The notes under the pieces: model-generated | What the model was told of the DNA's origin: nothing | Seen by the model: only the letters and a program-made list of their open reading frames with translations | The model's database searches: none | Position numbers and translations under genes: made by a program | Shown: positions 34,953 through 46,481 of the stretch, piece after piece | Layout of the letters: every line of letters starts with the position of its first letter | Position numbering within the stretch: the first letter of the stretch is position 1 | DNA from: Ceriagrion tenellum | Taxonomy: Eukaryota; Arthropoda; Insecta; Odonata; Coenagrionidae | DNA length: 64,000 nt | Reading direction: 5' to 3' | NCBI GenBank assembly: GCA_963169105.1 | Contig: OY720636.1 | Location: forward strand, 95,462,583 to 95,526,582

Positions 34953-35484
34953 TGATCAAAAGATTAGCTCGCATAAGCTTGTGTCTTAGACACAAGGTGC
35001 AATATGTAACACTAAGCCTGACTGAAGCTTTTAACTACTCGTTTGGGGATCCATGGAATTTTCTCTGTTAAATTTATATGGAGTAGTCTTGGTGACATTG
35101 AAAAATATTTTTGCAACTCCTTAAAATGAGAATTGATTCTTATAAGAATGTAGAGAGAACACCAGCCGCCTCATCTTGGCCATCAATCGCAAACCTTCGT
35201 TCAATATGCCCTATCGACAATCTATGAATATTCTCATCACACTGGAAAAAATAGGCGCTGGTAAAATATCATGAATATATCCACTATTGAGAGGTATTGA
35301 ATGTAGAGTGATATTGTGCGAGTGATTGGTTGCATTTCTTGAAATATGGGTAACTAATTCTACCGAACGCTAACCAAAACATCATCTAGAAACAAATTGA
35401 CGATAATTCGCATTTATCCTGCATGAAAATCTTACTGAAATCGAGTATGATCAGCGGCTCCAAGTAAATTAAATGGTCATAGAT
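34953..35484. other. Unassigned
   Basis: No gene is supported. Confidence 0.5.
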
Positions 35485-35938
35485 TAAACTACGAGGATTA
35501 ATTTATCTGTCATACGGAAGTGAAACATGGACAATGACGGCAAAATTTGCTGAACTACTGGAAAGCCTAGAAAGAAGAATGCTGAGGAGAATCTACGGGC
35601 CAGTAAACAGAGAAGGGATATGAAGAATTTGGAGAAACCTTCAAATATATGAACTGTACAAAGAACCTAAAATTTCCACACAGTACGTTAATGAGGCTCC
35701 GATGGGCAGGACATATCCAGCGGATGTCAGAGACGAGGGTGGAAAAAAAATCTTCTTAGAGAGTATGGGAGGAAAGAGAGCAGTGGGCATACCAAGGGCA
35801 AGGTGGGAAGATAATATAAGCAAGGATGCAAGAGACCTACTAAGGATCAGGAACTGGAGAGAACAGTCAAGAGACCGAGATGGAGACGGAAAATTGACGA
35901 GGCCAAGGCTCAACTAGGGCTGTAGCGTCGTTGGAGGG
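35485..35938 (+). pseudogene. LINE reverse transcriptase C-terminus, broken (family F)
   Basis: Landmarks in order are LSYGSETWTM, ERRMLRRIYGPVNREG followed by a stop, then in other frames ELYKEP, the remains of RLRWAGHIQRM, and finally GIPRARWEDNISKDARDLL, IRNWREQSRDRD and a worn EAKAQLGL. This is the standard tail of one group of insect LINEs. At least one stop and two frame changes are present. It abuts the oppositely oriented LINE at 35943. Confidence 0.82.
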
Positions 35939-35942
35939 GGAG

Positions 35943-36453
35943 AGAGATTCTTCTTCTTCTTGATGCCTTACACTATTCAGTGCGTTGGCTGCTCAGGCAG
36001 CACTCTCTTTTCTGTTGAAACAGGTCCCCAGTATCTCTAACCGCTATCCATTCTTTGATGTTTTGTGTCCATGAACTTTTTCTTCTCTCTCTTGGGCGCT
36101 TCCCGTCAACTCTCCCTTCCAAGATCAGACTGAGGATTTCGTACTTTTTCCCTCTCAGGATGTGTCCAAGATATGATATTTTCCTCTTCTCAAGTAACTT
36201 CCTCAGCGAACTATCAAGGCTTGTTCTTCGCAGGACCTCAGTGTTTGAAACTCTCTTGAACCATGCAATTTTGAGAAGCCGTCTTAAGAACCACATTTCA
36301 GTTGCTTCCAGTCTTTTCATTGATGTTTTCTTAATCGTCCAAGTTTCCACTCCATACAATAAGAGAGGGTATTACGTAGCACTGCACCACTTTTATTCTA
36401 AGAGCCAAGGGAATGTCTTTATGGGTCAATATATTATTTAGCTGCAGAATGTT
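35943..36453 (-). pseudogene. LINE reverse transcriptase C-terminus (family G)
   Basis: A minus-strand frame of about 160 codons is open from near 36453 to the stop at 35973-35975. It carries ILTHKDIPLALRIKV, YVIPSLLYGVETWTIKK, MKRLEATEMWFLRRLLKI, ISYLGHILRGKKYEIL and EGRVDGKRPRERRKSSWT. A GAA repeat at 35943-35956 (complement) is the 3' tail. The ORF is intact over this stretch, but the element lacks everything upstream of the thumb, so no active enzyme results. It is better preserved than its neighbours. Confidence 0.88.
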
Positions 36454-36534
36454 GTTTTAGCTGTATCATTTTCTCCCAAGTAGTAAATACACTAATGTTG
36501 TTACTAGACAAGACCCCTGTTTTTTGTATCCCCC

Positions 36535-37062
36535 CCAGTTCCGGACAGCTACCGTCCAGAAATTATTTACAGTTGTTGCCTCAAAGCTGTGGAATGACTT
36601 GCCTAAACTGGTAAAAGACAGTGCATCACTGGTAATATTTAAGAGAAAGATTATCACACACTTACTTTCTGGAATGCTGACCATGTAACTCATTTATCAG
36701 TTCATTGATGTGATTAATGTCCATTGTTGCGTAAGAAGAAGCAATTCAGTTCCTTTTCTTTCTTTTCATTTGTTAAGCTAAATTTTCTTTTTAAAAGTTC
36801 TGTTATTTGTTTATTGATATGTTTAATGTTCATTTTTCTGTTAGAAGAAGAAATTCAGTTCTTTTTCTACATTGCTAAATGATAATGTTGTATATGTCTA
36901 TTGTTAGCAATTTATATGATAACTTCCCTTTTTTGTTTCCTGATTGGCTTATTCACATATTAATTGTCTTGCACACCACTGTATTTCATTTCTATGTTCC
37001 AAAGGAGTTCTCTCCTAGAACAATAAACGAGTTTATTATTATTATTACCACATTGCATTTTG
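36535..37062 (+). pseudogene. LINE C-terminus and 3' UTR (family H)
   Basis: About 36541-36689 (+) reads RTATVQKLFTVVASKLWNDL followed by PKLVKDSASLVIFKRKI and a TAA. This is the Ala-x-x-Leu-Trp-Asn-x-Leu-Pro block of CR1/L2/Jockey-like LINEs. The 3' UTR extends to a polyadenylation-like AATAAA at 37021 and ends in a TTA repeat (37032-37048). The rest of the element is missing. Confidence 0.78.
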
Positions 37063-37289
37063 ATTTCTCTGTCACAATCATGTGATGAATTAATCATTAA
37101 GCAAAGATATCAATCCCGCGGTTGACTCCGTAAAAGTTGCAACCCCAGTTTGGAGTCCATATTGTGAGTGTCATAAAAAAAGGTCAGAGAAATGTCTGTG
37201 TTTACTTGTTAGAATGTGTGTAAGGAAATTTGGTTTTGATATGCCTGTAATCACTTACAAATAGGCATACGAAGCCATGAACCTGATAT

Positions 37290-37725
37290 TACTGCAAGTA
37301 AGACGTTTTTATCTTCATATTTTGTTACTTTACAAAATATTTCATAATTTATCATGTCCTGGCCTTTTGAAATGAATAGCTCTTCGAGTCCCTGCCATTA
37401 GAATTCGTAACACAGAGACATTCCACAGGGTTTTTTATATTAGAAACTGCATGTGCAATGGTCCTATGGCTAGGATTATTAGTGAGGCAAATATGCTTCC
37501 TACATCTGCAGATTTATTTTTCATTTCTCAATGGAAGGTTTTAAAAACAGCTTGAAAAAATCATTGTGAAAAATTGATAATCATTGCAATTTTATGACTT
37601 TTGATATTTGCATTTAATTACTTATATACGAATAATATAAATGTGCTATTATTGCTATGTAAAAGTTTGTATCATTGGGTAGCTGCCCATATTCTAAAAT
37701 ACATCAATAAATAAAGCGTCCAGTT
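37290..37725 (+). pseudogene. LINE C-terminus and 3' UTR (family I)
   Basis: A frame at about 37380-37557 reads LRVPAIRIRNTETFHRVFYI, RNCMCNGPMARIISEANML and ends in a TGA, matching the C-terminal block of LINEs whose last region has the NGPxxR pattern. The 3' UTR ends with ATCAATAAATAAAG at about 37705-37719. Upstream coding is frame-shifted or lost. Confidence 0.7.
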
Positions 37726-37769
37726 CTGCAATGCTGTGCTTAGTGGTTCACAATCGATTTCAAATAAAA

Positions 37770-37812
37770 TACCTCCACTGCTGCCAGGATTCGAACCCAG
37801 CCACCTCTATAC
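37770..37812 (-). mobile_element. SINE-head-like scrap
   Basis: The complement of 37787-37797 is a perfect B box GGTTCGAATCC, followed on the minus strand by TGGCAGCAGTGG. No A box or SINE body is visible, so this is at most a fragment. Confidence 0.35.
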
Positions 37813-38800
37813 CTTCAATACGAACCCCTTTTCTCTCATTTCCTCCTCCCCTCGCACCTAATCCGTTCAAAAGATGTCCACACGTCCACCCATTTCCTCC
37901 CCTCTCAATTTTCTCACTAACAACCCTTCTCCATTCCGTCTCCCCTTCACGTACCCTTGTAACATTATCTATCCCTCATCCCCAAAAACTTCGGACCCTC
38001 GCACCGGAGACACCCCTAGCCTACCCCTCCTCCCTCCAACCCCACCCAAATTGCCCCGCCCTCACAGCGCCCTTCCTCGATCAAAGCAACCGAAACGTAT
38101 CGGGGAGGTGGGGTTGTTCTCCTTATTCAACTTTCCTTCCCAATCCTCACCTCTGTCTCCCCCCTCTTCACATCCCCTGCCAAACTCCACACCCCCAACA
38201 CTCACACAAGACCTGCCAATCAACGACGTACAACTGCACACGTCCCAACTCCCTCACTCATTCGTTTTTTTCATTCCCTTTTCTCAGCCTTTCCTTCAAT
38301 TTTTTTCCCTGTCTTTCTCGCACAGCCGCCTCACCCCCTGCCCTCTACCCTTCTCCTCCTGTTCTCCTTCTCTCTCTCTCGCTCAGGGATAGTGACATCT
38401 CTGTATAGTCCACGTAATTTATGGTTCCGTCCCCATTGTTTATTTGATTTATGACCGGCGTCGAGTCGGGGTGTGAGAGCTCCATTCTAGGTCCTTCTCC
38501 CTCCCAGCACCGACTCCTTTCCTTCGACGTGACGTGTAGGCCATTGGGGGAGGGATACGGGGACATCTAACACCCACTAACGCCCCCCTGCTCTATCACC
38601 CTAGATACCACTCCATTTCCCTTCTTCCACGTGCTCTAGCCAGTTTGGCACTCTCTTCCGCTTCCATGATGTCGTCCAGTGTTCCTGTCCCACCTCTAAT
38701 CCTCCTCTTGTTTCCTAGATGCCCCTATCTCAGCCTCCTATCTCCTACTTTCTTCATCCCTCCACTTGTTCTAATCTGTTTCCCACCCTCAGCGTCTCAC
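37813..38800. other. Long C-rich tract, no gene
   Basis: The longest of the skewed blocks. Plus-strand frames of 225 and 172 codons (37731-38408, 37874-38392) are Pro/Ser/Leu-rich readings of C- and T-rich DNA in two frames at once, which argues against coding. Confidence 0.55.
38653..38690 (+). repeat. 38-bp direct repeat, copy 1
   Basis: CTCTTCCGCTTCCATGATGT and the following 18 bases recur at 39032-39069 with one change (TCGTCC versus TAGTCC). On the minus strand this reads TGTLDDIMEAEE, which may be a worn LINE tail (weak). Confidence 0.75.
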
Positions 38801-38859
38801 TTTATTCTTCCCACATCCTTTCTCAAAATCTACCATCGCCTCTGATGTCCCGCGGCAGG

Positions 38860-39025
38860 AACGCAGATCTCCAATAGTTTGAAAGACTCGCATATTTTTT
38901 CCCCCATGAAATTATCATCACGATACCTGTTTTTCAACTCTTTCTCTATTTCTCTTGTAGGTCTTTCTATATAGAAGAAAATTAATTCTCCATTTCGGTG
39001 GATAATAAGACACCTGTACAAAAAA
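38860..39025 (-). repeat. Dispersed repeat, copy 2
   Basis: Inverse diverged copy of 31318-31480. It sits directly left of the second 38-bp direct repeat, so the direct repeats may flank an insertion that contains it. Confidence 0.45.
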
Positions 39026-39031
39026 ATTACC

Positions 39032-39069
39032 CTCTTCCGCTTCCATGATGTAGTCCAGTGTTCCTGTCC
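39032..39069 (+). repeat. 38-bp direct repeat, copy 2
   Basis: Matches 38653-38690 at 37 of 38 positions. Confidence 0.75.
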
Positions 39070-40077
39070 AATCTCAGCTGGCGGTCGAAAATCTTAACCA
39101 ATTACCTTATCACACCTATGCTCTGATTACAAACTGAGCTTTTGGTCCAAATACCTACCCTGGATACAACAACGTGTCCCCAAAAGTCACCACTTGTGAA
39201 ACGTAAGTTAAACTATTATTAATTACATTTTTTTAAATCATTCCTCATAGACATAGACTACTTCCATAAAGTTTTAGAAGAGAAAATACATTGTAGGGTT
39301 GCATTTAGGTTTTACCTGAATAAAAGGGGCATATCGGGTATTTTGCTACGTTCTATAATTCTACGAATAAGGATTGCTAGCTCGTAAATCAATCTCATAA
39401 ACTTTAGAAAGTCTGAGTGATTTGGTTCGAAGCTGGATTAAAGCTTTTTTAGCACTATTTGCTTCAGCCATAGAAACATATCACTTCACCAAACGTCAAC
39501 CATTCCATTGGAGGAATACGAATTCCTGGATATACTTGGGAAAGCTGTTGGTGTGACCGCCCAACTCACCAGGAAAATCTCTCCTGATTATTCACCACTC
39601 GACAGATTTGCGTGAGCATGCACGGGAGAAGAAGCGAAATGAATCACACGCTTAGACCGGTGATAAGAAAACAAACAAACAGAAAAAACCGCGTGGACAA
39701 ATACCGAAAAACCGAAAAATAAGAGCAATGGGATGGACACGACTATCGGGGCCATCCGAGGGAAATCAAAAGTAATTACGTGCCACCATATTTTTTTAAA
39801 TAATAAATTTGAAAATTTAAAAAAAACAAACAAGCGAATGTGAGGGTCCGATGCGCTCACTTGAGCACCGGTCGCCCGCGACGCGTTGATATCGAAAGAG
39901 AAAATAATAATAATAAAAGGCCATTTGTTCTCTCCGTGAGATATTTCGCTTTTCCCGGATTCCGTAAACAAGCGCATTTTTCAACCGAGGTGGCGCTGGG
40001 TCATCATGTCTCGTTCCACGGGAGACTGTGGAGGAGTATGAGGAAGGCCTGCGGTGTGTGTGGATGGGGTCGGAGAG
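39070..40077. other. Unassigned
   Basis: No gene is supported. The frames at 39588-39977 (-) and 39840-40172 (+) overlap on opposite strands with no domain. Confidence 0.5.
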
Positions 40078-40905
40078 TTCACATTATACACAATAGAAAT
40101 ATGCAATTTTCCGTTCGATTGACTGCTATATGCGATAGTTCGATCAATCAATCGACACATTCGATACTATAATCTATTGACACCGACGTGATATTTCGTG
40201 AATTATTCTATTATTAATATTCCGTACAATCAAATACAATTTGCAATATTCGATCGATCAAATATGATGGTTCGATATTTAAATCTATCGTCTTCGATTA
40301 GCATTTTTTCTATCCTTAAAGGATATTAATGAGATATTGCGATTTCGCATTTAGCGTTCGACATAGTTCACGTTACCAACACTAGAATGTGTAATTCTCC
40401 GTTCGATCGACTGCAATTTGCGATATTTAGATCTATCAATTGAGATATGTGGTAATATAATCTATTGACTCCGATGTGATATTTCGTGCGTTACTCTATT
40501 GTTAATTTTCCGTACAATCAAATACAATTTTTTTTAAATTTCGATCGATCAACTATGATGGTATTCAATTTTAAAATCTATCGTCTTCGATAAGCATTTT
40601 TTCTATCCTTATAGGATATTAATGAGGCATCGCGTTTCGGGATTTAGTGTTCGAGGTAGTTCACCTTAGACACAATAGAAATGTGCGATATTCCGTTTGA
40701 TTGACTGCGATTTACGATATTTCAATTAATCGACTGTAATATTCGATATTTTAATCGATTGACTTTGATGTGGTAAATCGAGCGTTATTCTATTTTAGAT
40801 ATTCCGTTCAATCTAATACGATTTGCAAGATTTTGATTTATTGGCCTATTAATTTATACCTATCTATCGTCTTCGATAAGCATTGTGTCAATCCTTAAGG
40901 CGCAC
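40078..40905 (+). repeat. Satellite-like tandem array, about 290-bp unit
   Basis: Unit starts are at 40078, 40367 and 40660 (TTCAC(A/G/C)TTA...). Each unit then shows TCCGTTCGATTGACTG-like, CTATTGAC(A/T)CCGA(C/T)GTGATATTTCG-like, and ATCTATCGTCTTCGATAAGC-like blocks in the same order. The third unit is shorter (about 245 bp) and more diverged. ATTCGAT and CGATCGATCAA recur inside each unit. There is no coding potential. Confidence 0.88.
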
Positions 40906-41424
40906 ATTGGGCTGAAATCGAAAAAAGCTGGCCCAAATTCATATCTCCTATATTTTTAAACTAGAGCAATGAAATTTTCACAATAACATGCTGGTTAGGT
41001 TTCAAACTTAAATCAAATGATTTGAGCCCGTAAACTAGTCAGGGACCACTTTAAGACAAAATGGCGGAAAGCAAGAAATCCACTTCGCTAGCAATCATAC
41101 GGACGGTCAATTAAAATTTCTCTTCCCTGAAGTAGAATATTTAAAACAAGTAAAAACAACTATCATTCACTAGTAGGTGTTGATTTTTGACATATAATGC
41201 TTACCCCATAGAGAATCGATGCAGATAACGATGTAAATATCGATACCAAAGCTAATGCAAACTCTGCAACTTTTGTAATGCAAACTATATGATGTACATA
41301 TAAAATTAGCATTAGAAATTCTTTAAATGTGAGCGATGGGATTGATTTTGATTAAACTAGGAATAACAAGAAAGAATGCTCTTTAAAAAACTTTTGATAG
41401 ACAGTTTTTCAGTAAATATTTTAC
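40906..41424. other. Unassigned
   Basis: AT-rich, no supported gene. Confidence 0.5.
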
Positions 41425-42081
41425 TCATAAAACCTCTTCATCTGAGTTCGAGTCTACATCCTCACTATCCTCTGAATCTGTTGACTGCTCTATCAAGAGA
41501 GGATTCCGTACCTCTCTAGGCATTCCTCGTTTGTTTTCCGGTATTTCTCTGGTAGAAAGTAGTGGGTCCGAACTTAGGAGCAATCTTCGAAAAATGTCCT
41601 CGAATTCTTCTTTCCTAGTCATCTTCCTCGAGTGCTGCTCCCTGAACCATTTGATGTCCTCGTGCCTGGTTTCCAGAGCTTCCTCCGAGAGTTGCCCAGT
41701 GGGAAGTACTGCTGCTTTCGCAATTAATGCTCCATGAAGTAGCACCTTGTGAAGTGTTGGTGGCATGAAATTCCAAGGGTATAATCTCACATAAAGGGTA
41801 GCAATGGAGAAGAGGTTCTCGGTGAAAGCCGTATCTCTAGAGGGAATTCTACTGGAAAGAGCTTTCAAAATGTTAGAAATTCTTTGAATTAGCTCCTCAT
41901 CGATTCCTGAGATGGAAAATGAAACACTAAGATAGTAAAGTTCTGGTATTCTACAGCAGTATTCCAACTTCAAGCTATACACTAGAATATGAATAATTAA
42001 AAATACATAGGCAGGTAATCCGTACCCGAAATTTCCGATGGAAGCTTTGGATTTGAAAAGAAGCGTCTCGCCGAATTTCCC
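41425..42081 (-). pseudogene. C-terminal fragment of a multi-copy, transposon-type protein
   Basis: A 219-codon frame is open on the minus strand without an upstream ATG, ending at a stop at 41425-41427. Recognisable strings are LYPWNFMPPTLHKVLLHGAL, VLPTGQLSEEALETRHEDIK, WFREQHSRKMTRKEEFEDIF and RRLLLSSDPLL, with an acidic Ser/Asp-rich tail. From memory, this series (HK-x-L-x-HG, LPxGQLSEEAxExR, LL-x-SSDP) is shared by proteins present in many copies in arthropod and cnidarian genomes, which points to a transposable element. I cannot name the superfamily or the catalytic domain. A stop at 42082-42084 and odd hydrophobic residues at the N-terminal end suggest decay. Confidence 0.5.
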
Positions 42082-42084
42082 TCA

Positions 42085-43180
42085 CTCATCATTCATCTTC
42101 TCCTTTGTCGGCGAAATGTATTTAAACCAGCCTACAAACTATTGATATTTAACTAAAAATAATTTTTTTTTCATCATGCAACAAGACGACTTACCTGAGA
42201 TTCAATGTTGCTCTGATGCAAAAATATTCGCATCCTCATGCGATATTTCTCATCTTTTGGGACACAAATGTTATACCAATTCTCTACTATCGTACAGCTC
42301 CAGCCGTGGGTACTGGCGATCGCAGATGCAATGGGGAGAAAGCGGAGAGAAAGATGGGAATGAACAATGGCGGACACCGTTATGGGAGCGTGGGGATAAG
42401 GGCTGAAAAAAAAGTTCTCACAGGGGGATGTAGGAAGACTGGTAGAAAAATGACGAGGTGGCTAGAGAAGAGGCGGAAGGAGGAGGAGGGTCTTTGTTAA
42501 GGGGAGGATGGAAAGTGAGCGTGGAGTTAGACGAATGGGATATATACACAAGGGGGGGTGGGGAGGGTTTTGCTGGGGGTGGAGACCAGAACAGCCAGCC
42601 AGCAGCGGGGCAGGGCCAACGGCACGGCGACAGGGCCGCGTGGGATGAACGGAAGCGAGGTATTGTTTTTATATAACGTCTCCTCCTCCTCCCATCCCCA
42701 CTGATTGATTGCTTTATCAATGGAATGCTTCATCGGTCATCAACGGCATGATATTTTTAGCACGCCCCCACAACGCTCGTGTTATTCAATAAGTCGTTCA
42801 ATTTTTGATGAAACGTCTCACACGCTCCCGTTGTCCCACGTTGAATCTAGGACACTGGAAGAGTAGGAAAAAAATTTATATACATACAATTCCTTTTTTT
42901 GTGATCGTTAACTTATTTTTTCCTGTGCTGGCGATGATTCAAGGTGTCAAAAATGCGCGACGTATTTCCGCTCGTGGAAAAAAAGATAAATTTAGGTGAG
43001 AATCCATCTCCTTATGGTTGGCATCATATGACCTGGAGTTAACTTCCAGTCGAAGGGTAAATTTATTAGTTAAATTTTCTTCAGAGGAGTGAAATCAAAC
43101 AGAGGCTTGACCCAAACTTTCTACATATAGCAAACTGTGTGATTACCGTGTGAAAATGGTAAAAACATGGAAATTTCGAA
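42085..43180. other. Unassigned, with a G-rich block at 42.44-42.65 kb
   Basis: No gene is supported. The G-rich block yields Gly/Arg- or Pro-rich frames on both strands. Confidence 0.5.
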
Positions 43181-43512
43181 CCTGGGGGGTTGTGTTTGAA
43201 CCACTCGAGATAATCTCGACCACGTAACTAAGGAGTCACGTGGTACAATCACGAAGGGTTCGAGATTTTGGTGTATTCAAAACTCTCGTAAAAATCTCAA
43301 TTAACCTTCCCAATCGAGTTTTTCTCGAGGTTAGATTGTAAATGGATTTTTATATCCCGATTTTAGCCACAATAAACGACTTATTAGATGATAAATGTAG
43401 CCATTCTACTTAAAATTCATCAAAATCTCCAACCATTCGTTGTTGTACCACGTTCCTCCTTAGTTACGTAATCGGAATCATCTCGAGCGATTCAAACAAA
43501 CACCCCCCCTGG
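43181..43512. mobile_element. Inverted-repeat MITE, about 330 bp
   Basis: Arms of about 95 bp (43185-43280 and 43420-43508) are inverted copies at roughly 75-80% identity: a run of G, then GTTTGAA, ACTCGAGAT or GCTCGAGAT, ACGTAACTAAGGAG and CGTGGTACAA. CCTG(G) lies at both outer edges and might be the target duplication. The core is AT-rich with no coding capacity. Confidence 0.75.
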
Positions 43513-43744
43513 AAGGAAGTAGCAAAATAATTGAAGATGTAGCAGGCGACGATAATTTTTTCCACTATTACACCCTATTTGACATAATCGGAGTGTTTAA
43601 ACCACTATTTCGTTTATCAACTCCCGTAAGTTACATTTAGTTTGTTTCCCATATTACCACGTTACCTCAACAATATCGCTAAACCTCAGTTGTTGTACTG
43701 TCCTGGCTAAAAATATTACCAAGCAAGTATTTGTACTTACTCAA

Positions 43745-45020
43745 GAAACTATTTGAGGTTAATAATCCGTTGATAGAACGTAAATATATGTTTAAAAATG
43801 TTTTATTCTCAGATAGGTTTAAGGAGTGCAATTTGTGGGGTGAATATGGTACATCGAATTTTTACGTTTATTTCATATTTTCGTCTTACTAGTCACCATT
43901 TTTCTGGATTCTACGGACTTTCCAATAAATCCTGAAAGGCTTAGAAATAGGCGTTTGTAAGCTAGGGTGGCAAGAGGTGGCAGTTACCCCATTCTAGTTA
44001 CTTTATATGGAGAAATTTTTCGCACCGTTACAAACTCGGAAATACATAGTTCACAGTAGCATTTTTCGCTACTGTGAACTATGTATATGTTCACGAACGT
44101 ATTAAATTTAAGTAATCAAAAATAACTTTAAAGAAAAAAATTGCCAGTATTTGCCATCATTCTGCAGTCGCAAATTGCTCTCAAAAGGCTTTGAAATCTA
44201 TATGTTTTGAAACCTATCTACTTGAATTGCGCGGTAGTCTTTCCACCTCATCAAAATGCTCAAACAACGTCTATGACCAGAGGTTAAATGATAATTCTCA
44301 AGAGAATCTTGAGGAGGTAATCAAAGTAAACACCAACAAAAGATCCAATGAAGATTGACATAAATTTGATTAATGTCTACGGTTTGCCATGAAAAATTTA
44401 ATAAGAACCGGAGGTTGGTAAGGCGGTTTCCAAGTTAACAGTGTTCGTAGAAAGGTTCCTAGCATAAAATTAATGGGGTAACGTTGAAATTGAAGCCAAT
44501 ATCAACAGGTTTTCGTGAAAAATGTCGGATTATTTTTACTCCACTTAATGGGGTGACTATGGTAGAAATTTAACTATTTTCTGAGCTTATGGCATTTGAA
44601 TTTTCAATATTGAAACATGAAATGATTATATGATAGATTTAGTAGGTATCTTCAATAAGCATTTCAATGAAAAAATAGAAAGGTTGGTACATGATATATA
44701 AAGTAAACGTTAAAACTATGCCTCTTTCGCCCGAGTTTAAATGCTTGACGAGTTGATGGTTGTGGTGGATCACAAAAAATGAAGTGAACAATTAAATACA
44801 TGCATGTATATCAAGTCTTTCTCTTACGTAGAGGACATAGTTGTAGAGCTTTCAATTAGGAAACTGAATTGCTATAAGTTACCTTATTTCCTCCATAATG
44901 CCCAATCCTAAGGTTCCTCTTGCACATTTTTTAGATTTGTTCAATGCGCAATTCATGCTTGTTTATTTCTAGGAACTATATTATCATCCCTATTAAAGAA
45001 TCCCTTCCAATACACCAACC
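43745..45020 (+). repeat. Dispersed repeat of about 1 kb, copy A
   Basis: Collinear with 54680-55560 through many blocks: TTTATTTCATATTTTCGTCT, TTGAGGAGGTAATCAA, AATTGAAGCCAAT, ATGCATGTAT, GAGGACATAG, and CATAATGCCCAATCCTAAGG. Divergence is high. There is no open frame of note. It is an old interspersed element of unknown class. Confidence 0.7.
44042..44086. repeat. Perfect 19-bp hairpin
   Basis: ATACATAGTTCACAGTAGC (44042-44060), a 7-nt loop, then its exact complement (44068-44086). It lies inside repeat copy A, and the matching part of copy B lacks it, so it may be a small later insertion. Confidence 0.85.
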
Positions 45021-45552
45021 CATGACTTTCACGGTCCACCCTATTCTCTCACTTCATTCTCTCCTCTGCCATAAATTATTTAAAAATTCTTCTCTAGTCA
45101 ATTCTGTTAACATTATCACACCAAAAAGGTACACTTTTTTATAGATTTACATTGCCACAGCATACAACCTACATGATTTCATCACCCACTCACGATTCCC
45201 ATTATGCCCAATTTTACTAGAAACGCTTTTCGCGTATTCCAAGTCTACTCCGCTTTGTTTGCACTTTAATGCCTTTCCGAGAATACTAAGATTTCACCAC
45301 CGTACAATTAAGGCTGAAAAACACCTCTTTGTATACTGTAGAGTTTTGTCTCCTTGGACGGTCTTGATGTGGTCCTTGTACAACCTAACACTTTTCTTTC
45401 GGCACTCACCCTCTTATTACTTCCTCCGTTTTCTTTATCATCCGTAATAATTTTACCAAAGTGAAATGGCTACTACATGTATATTAACTTCGTTTGTGAA
45501 ACAAATGTTTAAAGATATTATAACAATTGCTCGGAGAAACGATCAAAATGCT
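45021..45552. other. Unassigned
   Basis: A C-rich stretch whose minus strand shows scattered short frames. There is no firm match. Confidence 0.45.
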
Positions 45553-45639
45553 GCATTCTCTGACGAAATTGTTATTCTAGCGGAGAGGAAAGAAGATTTG
45601 GTAAGAACTCTAGCAAGCAAAATTTATAGAGTATCATGA
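45553..45639 (+). pseudogene. Reverse transcriptase active-site scrap
   Basis: The 28-codon frame AFSDEIVILAERKEDLVRTL and on to a TGA matches the YADD region of LINE reverse transcriptases (YADDIVILAE-like), with YADD altered to FSDE. The catalytic motif is destroyed. Nothing else of the element is readable nearby. Confidence 0.55.
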
Positions 45640-45868
45640 ATCTGCGATTTGACAGGTGAGGGTAGAATGAATAGATTTAATTGAAGGAAACATAAGTTTA
45701 AGTGAATTTACTAAAAGAAAAAGACAAGGTCATCTCGTGGCCTGGGCACTAAGCAGAAAAATCTTGCGGTATGTGAGAATTATACAATCTTGGATGTAGG
45801 CTCGCCTGATATGGAAAAACCGAGAAATGTACTGTGACTAGAAGAGCCTAGAGACTAGAGAAGCAAGA

Positions 45869-46328
45869 AGAGTATTTATACTACTATCAAAACATGCTGG
45901 GAAGTATGTAATGAATTCATTTAATCAAGTTCTCATCGGTGCATTCTCTTACAAGGCAGTTTAATCTGGAAGTCAACTCTCTGGATAAGAAGAAAAAATA
46001 GGTCGGAATAGATGTGGTGCTATAGAAAAATATTGAAAATGATGTGGACAAAGAGGATATTTGAGGAAAGATTTTGAAGTGATAGGGAGAATAGTTGGTC
46101 TGGTTTGGAGAGGAAAAAAACTTGGTGAAAGAGAAAAAAAACCAAATGGACACATTTTGCGGCATTAAATCTTCTTGAAAACAGTAGTGGAGATAGAAAT
46201 AACTAGAAAAAGTTACCGAGAAATACCAATAATAGAATACATCAAGTGAATTAATATGTAGGTTGAAATGAATGCTTTGGTATGATTTTATTGACCATGG
46301 GTTAAATATTTCCTTCTCATGAAAACCA
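45869..46328 (+). repeat. Direct repeat of about 450 bp, copy 1
   Basis: Nearly identical to 50361-50791. Both run from AGTATTTATA to TTCCTTCTCATGAAAACC. Copy 1 contains extra bases near 46115-46145. There is no coding frame of note on the plus strand, and the family is unknown. Confidence 0.85.
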
Positions 46329-46481
46329 ATGTTGAAGTGTTCCTTTGTTTTTAAATTTCACGGCAACTAACCAACAGTTTTATGGAATATTTGCAACATG
46401 AACACTCACCTTAAGTCAATCATACGGAGAGGCTATGAATTTTGCCTTTGATTATCATTAGACGTTTACTTTAGTAATACA

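Noticed and set aside
37731..38408. 225-codon plus-strand frame
   Set aside because: C-rich tract keeps two plus frames open at once; Pro/Ser/Leu-rich, no domain.
39588..40172. Overlapping 129- and 110-codon frames on opposite strands
   Set aside because: No domain, mutually overlapping, no regulatory or splice support.
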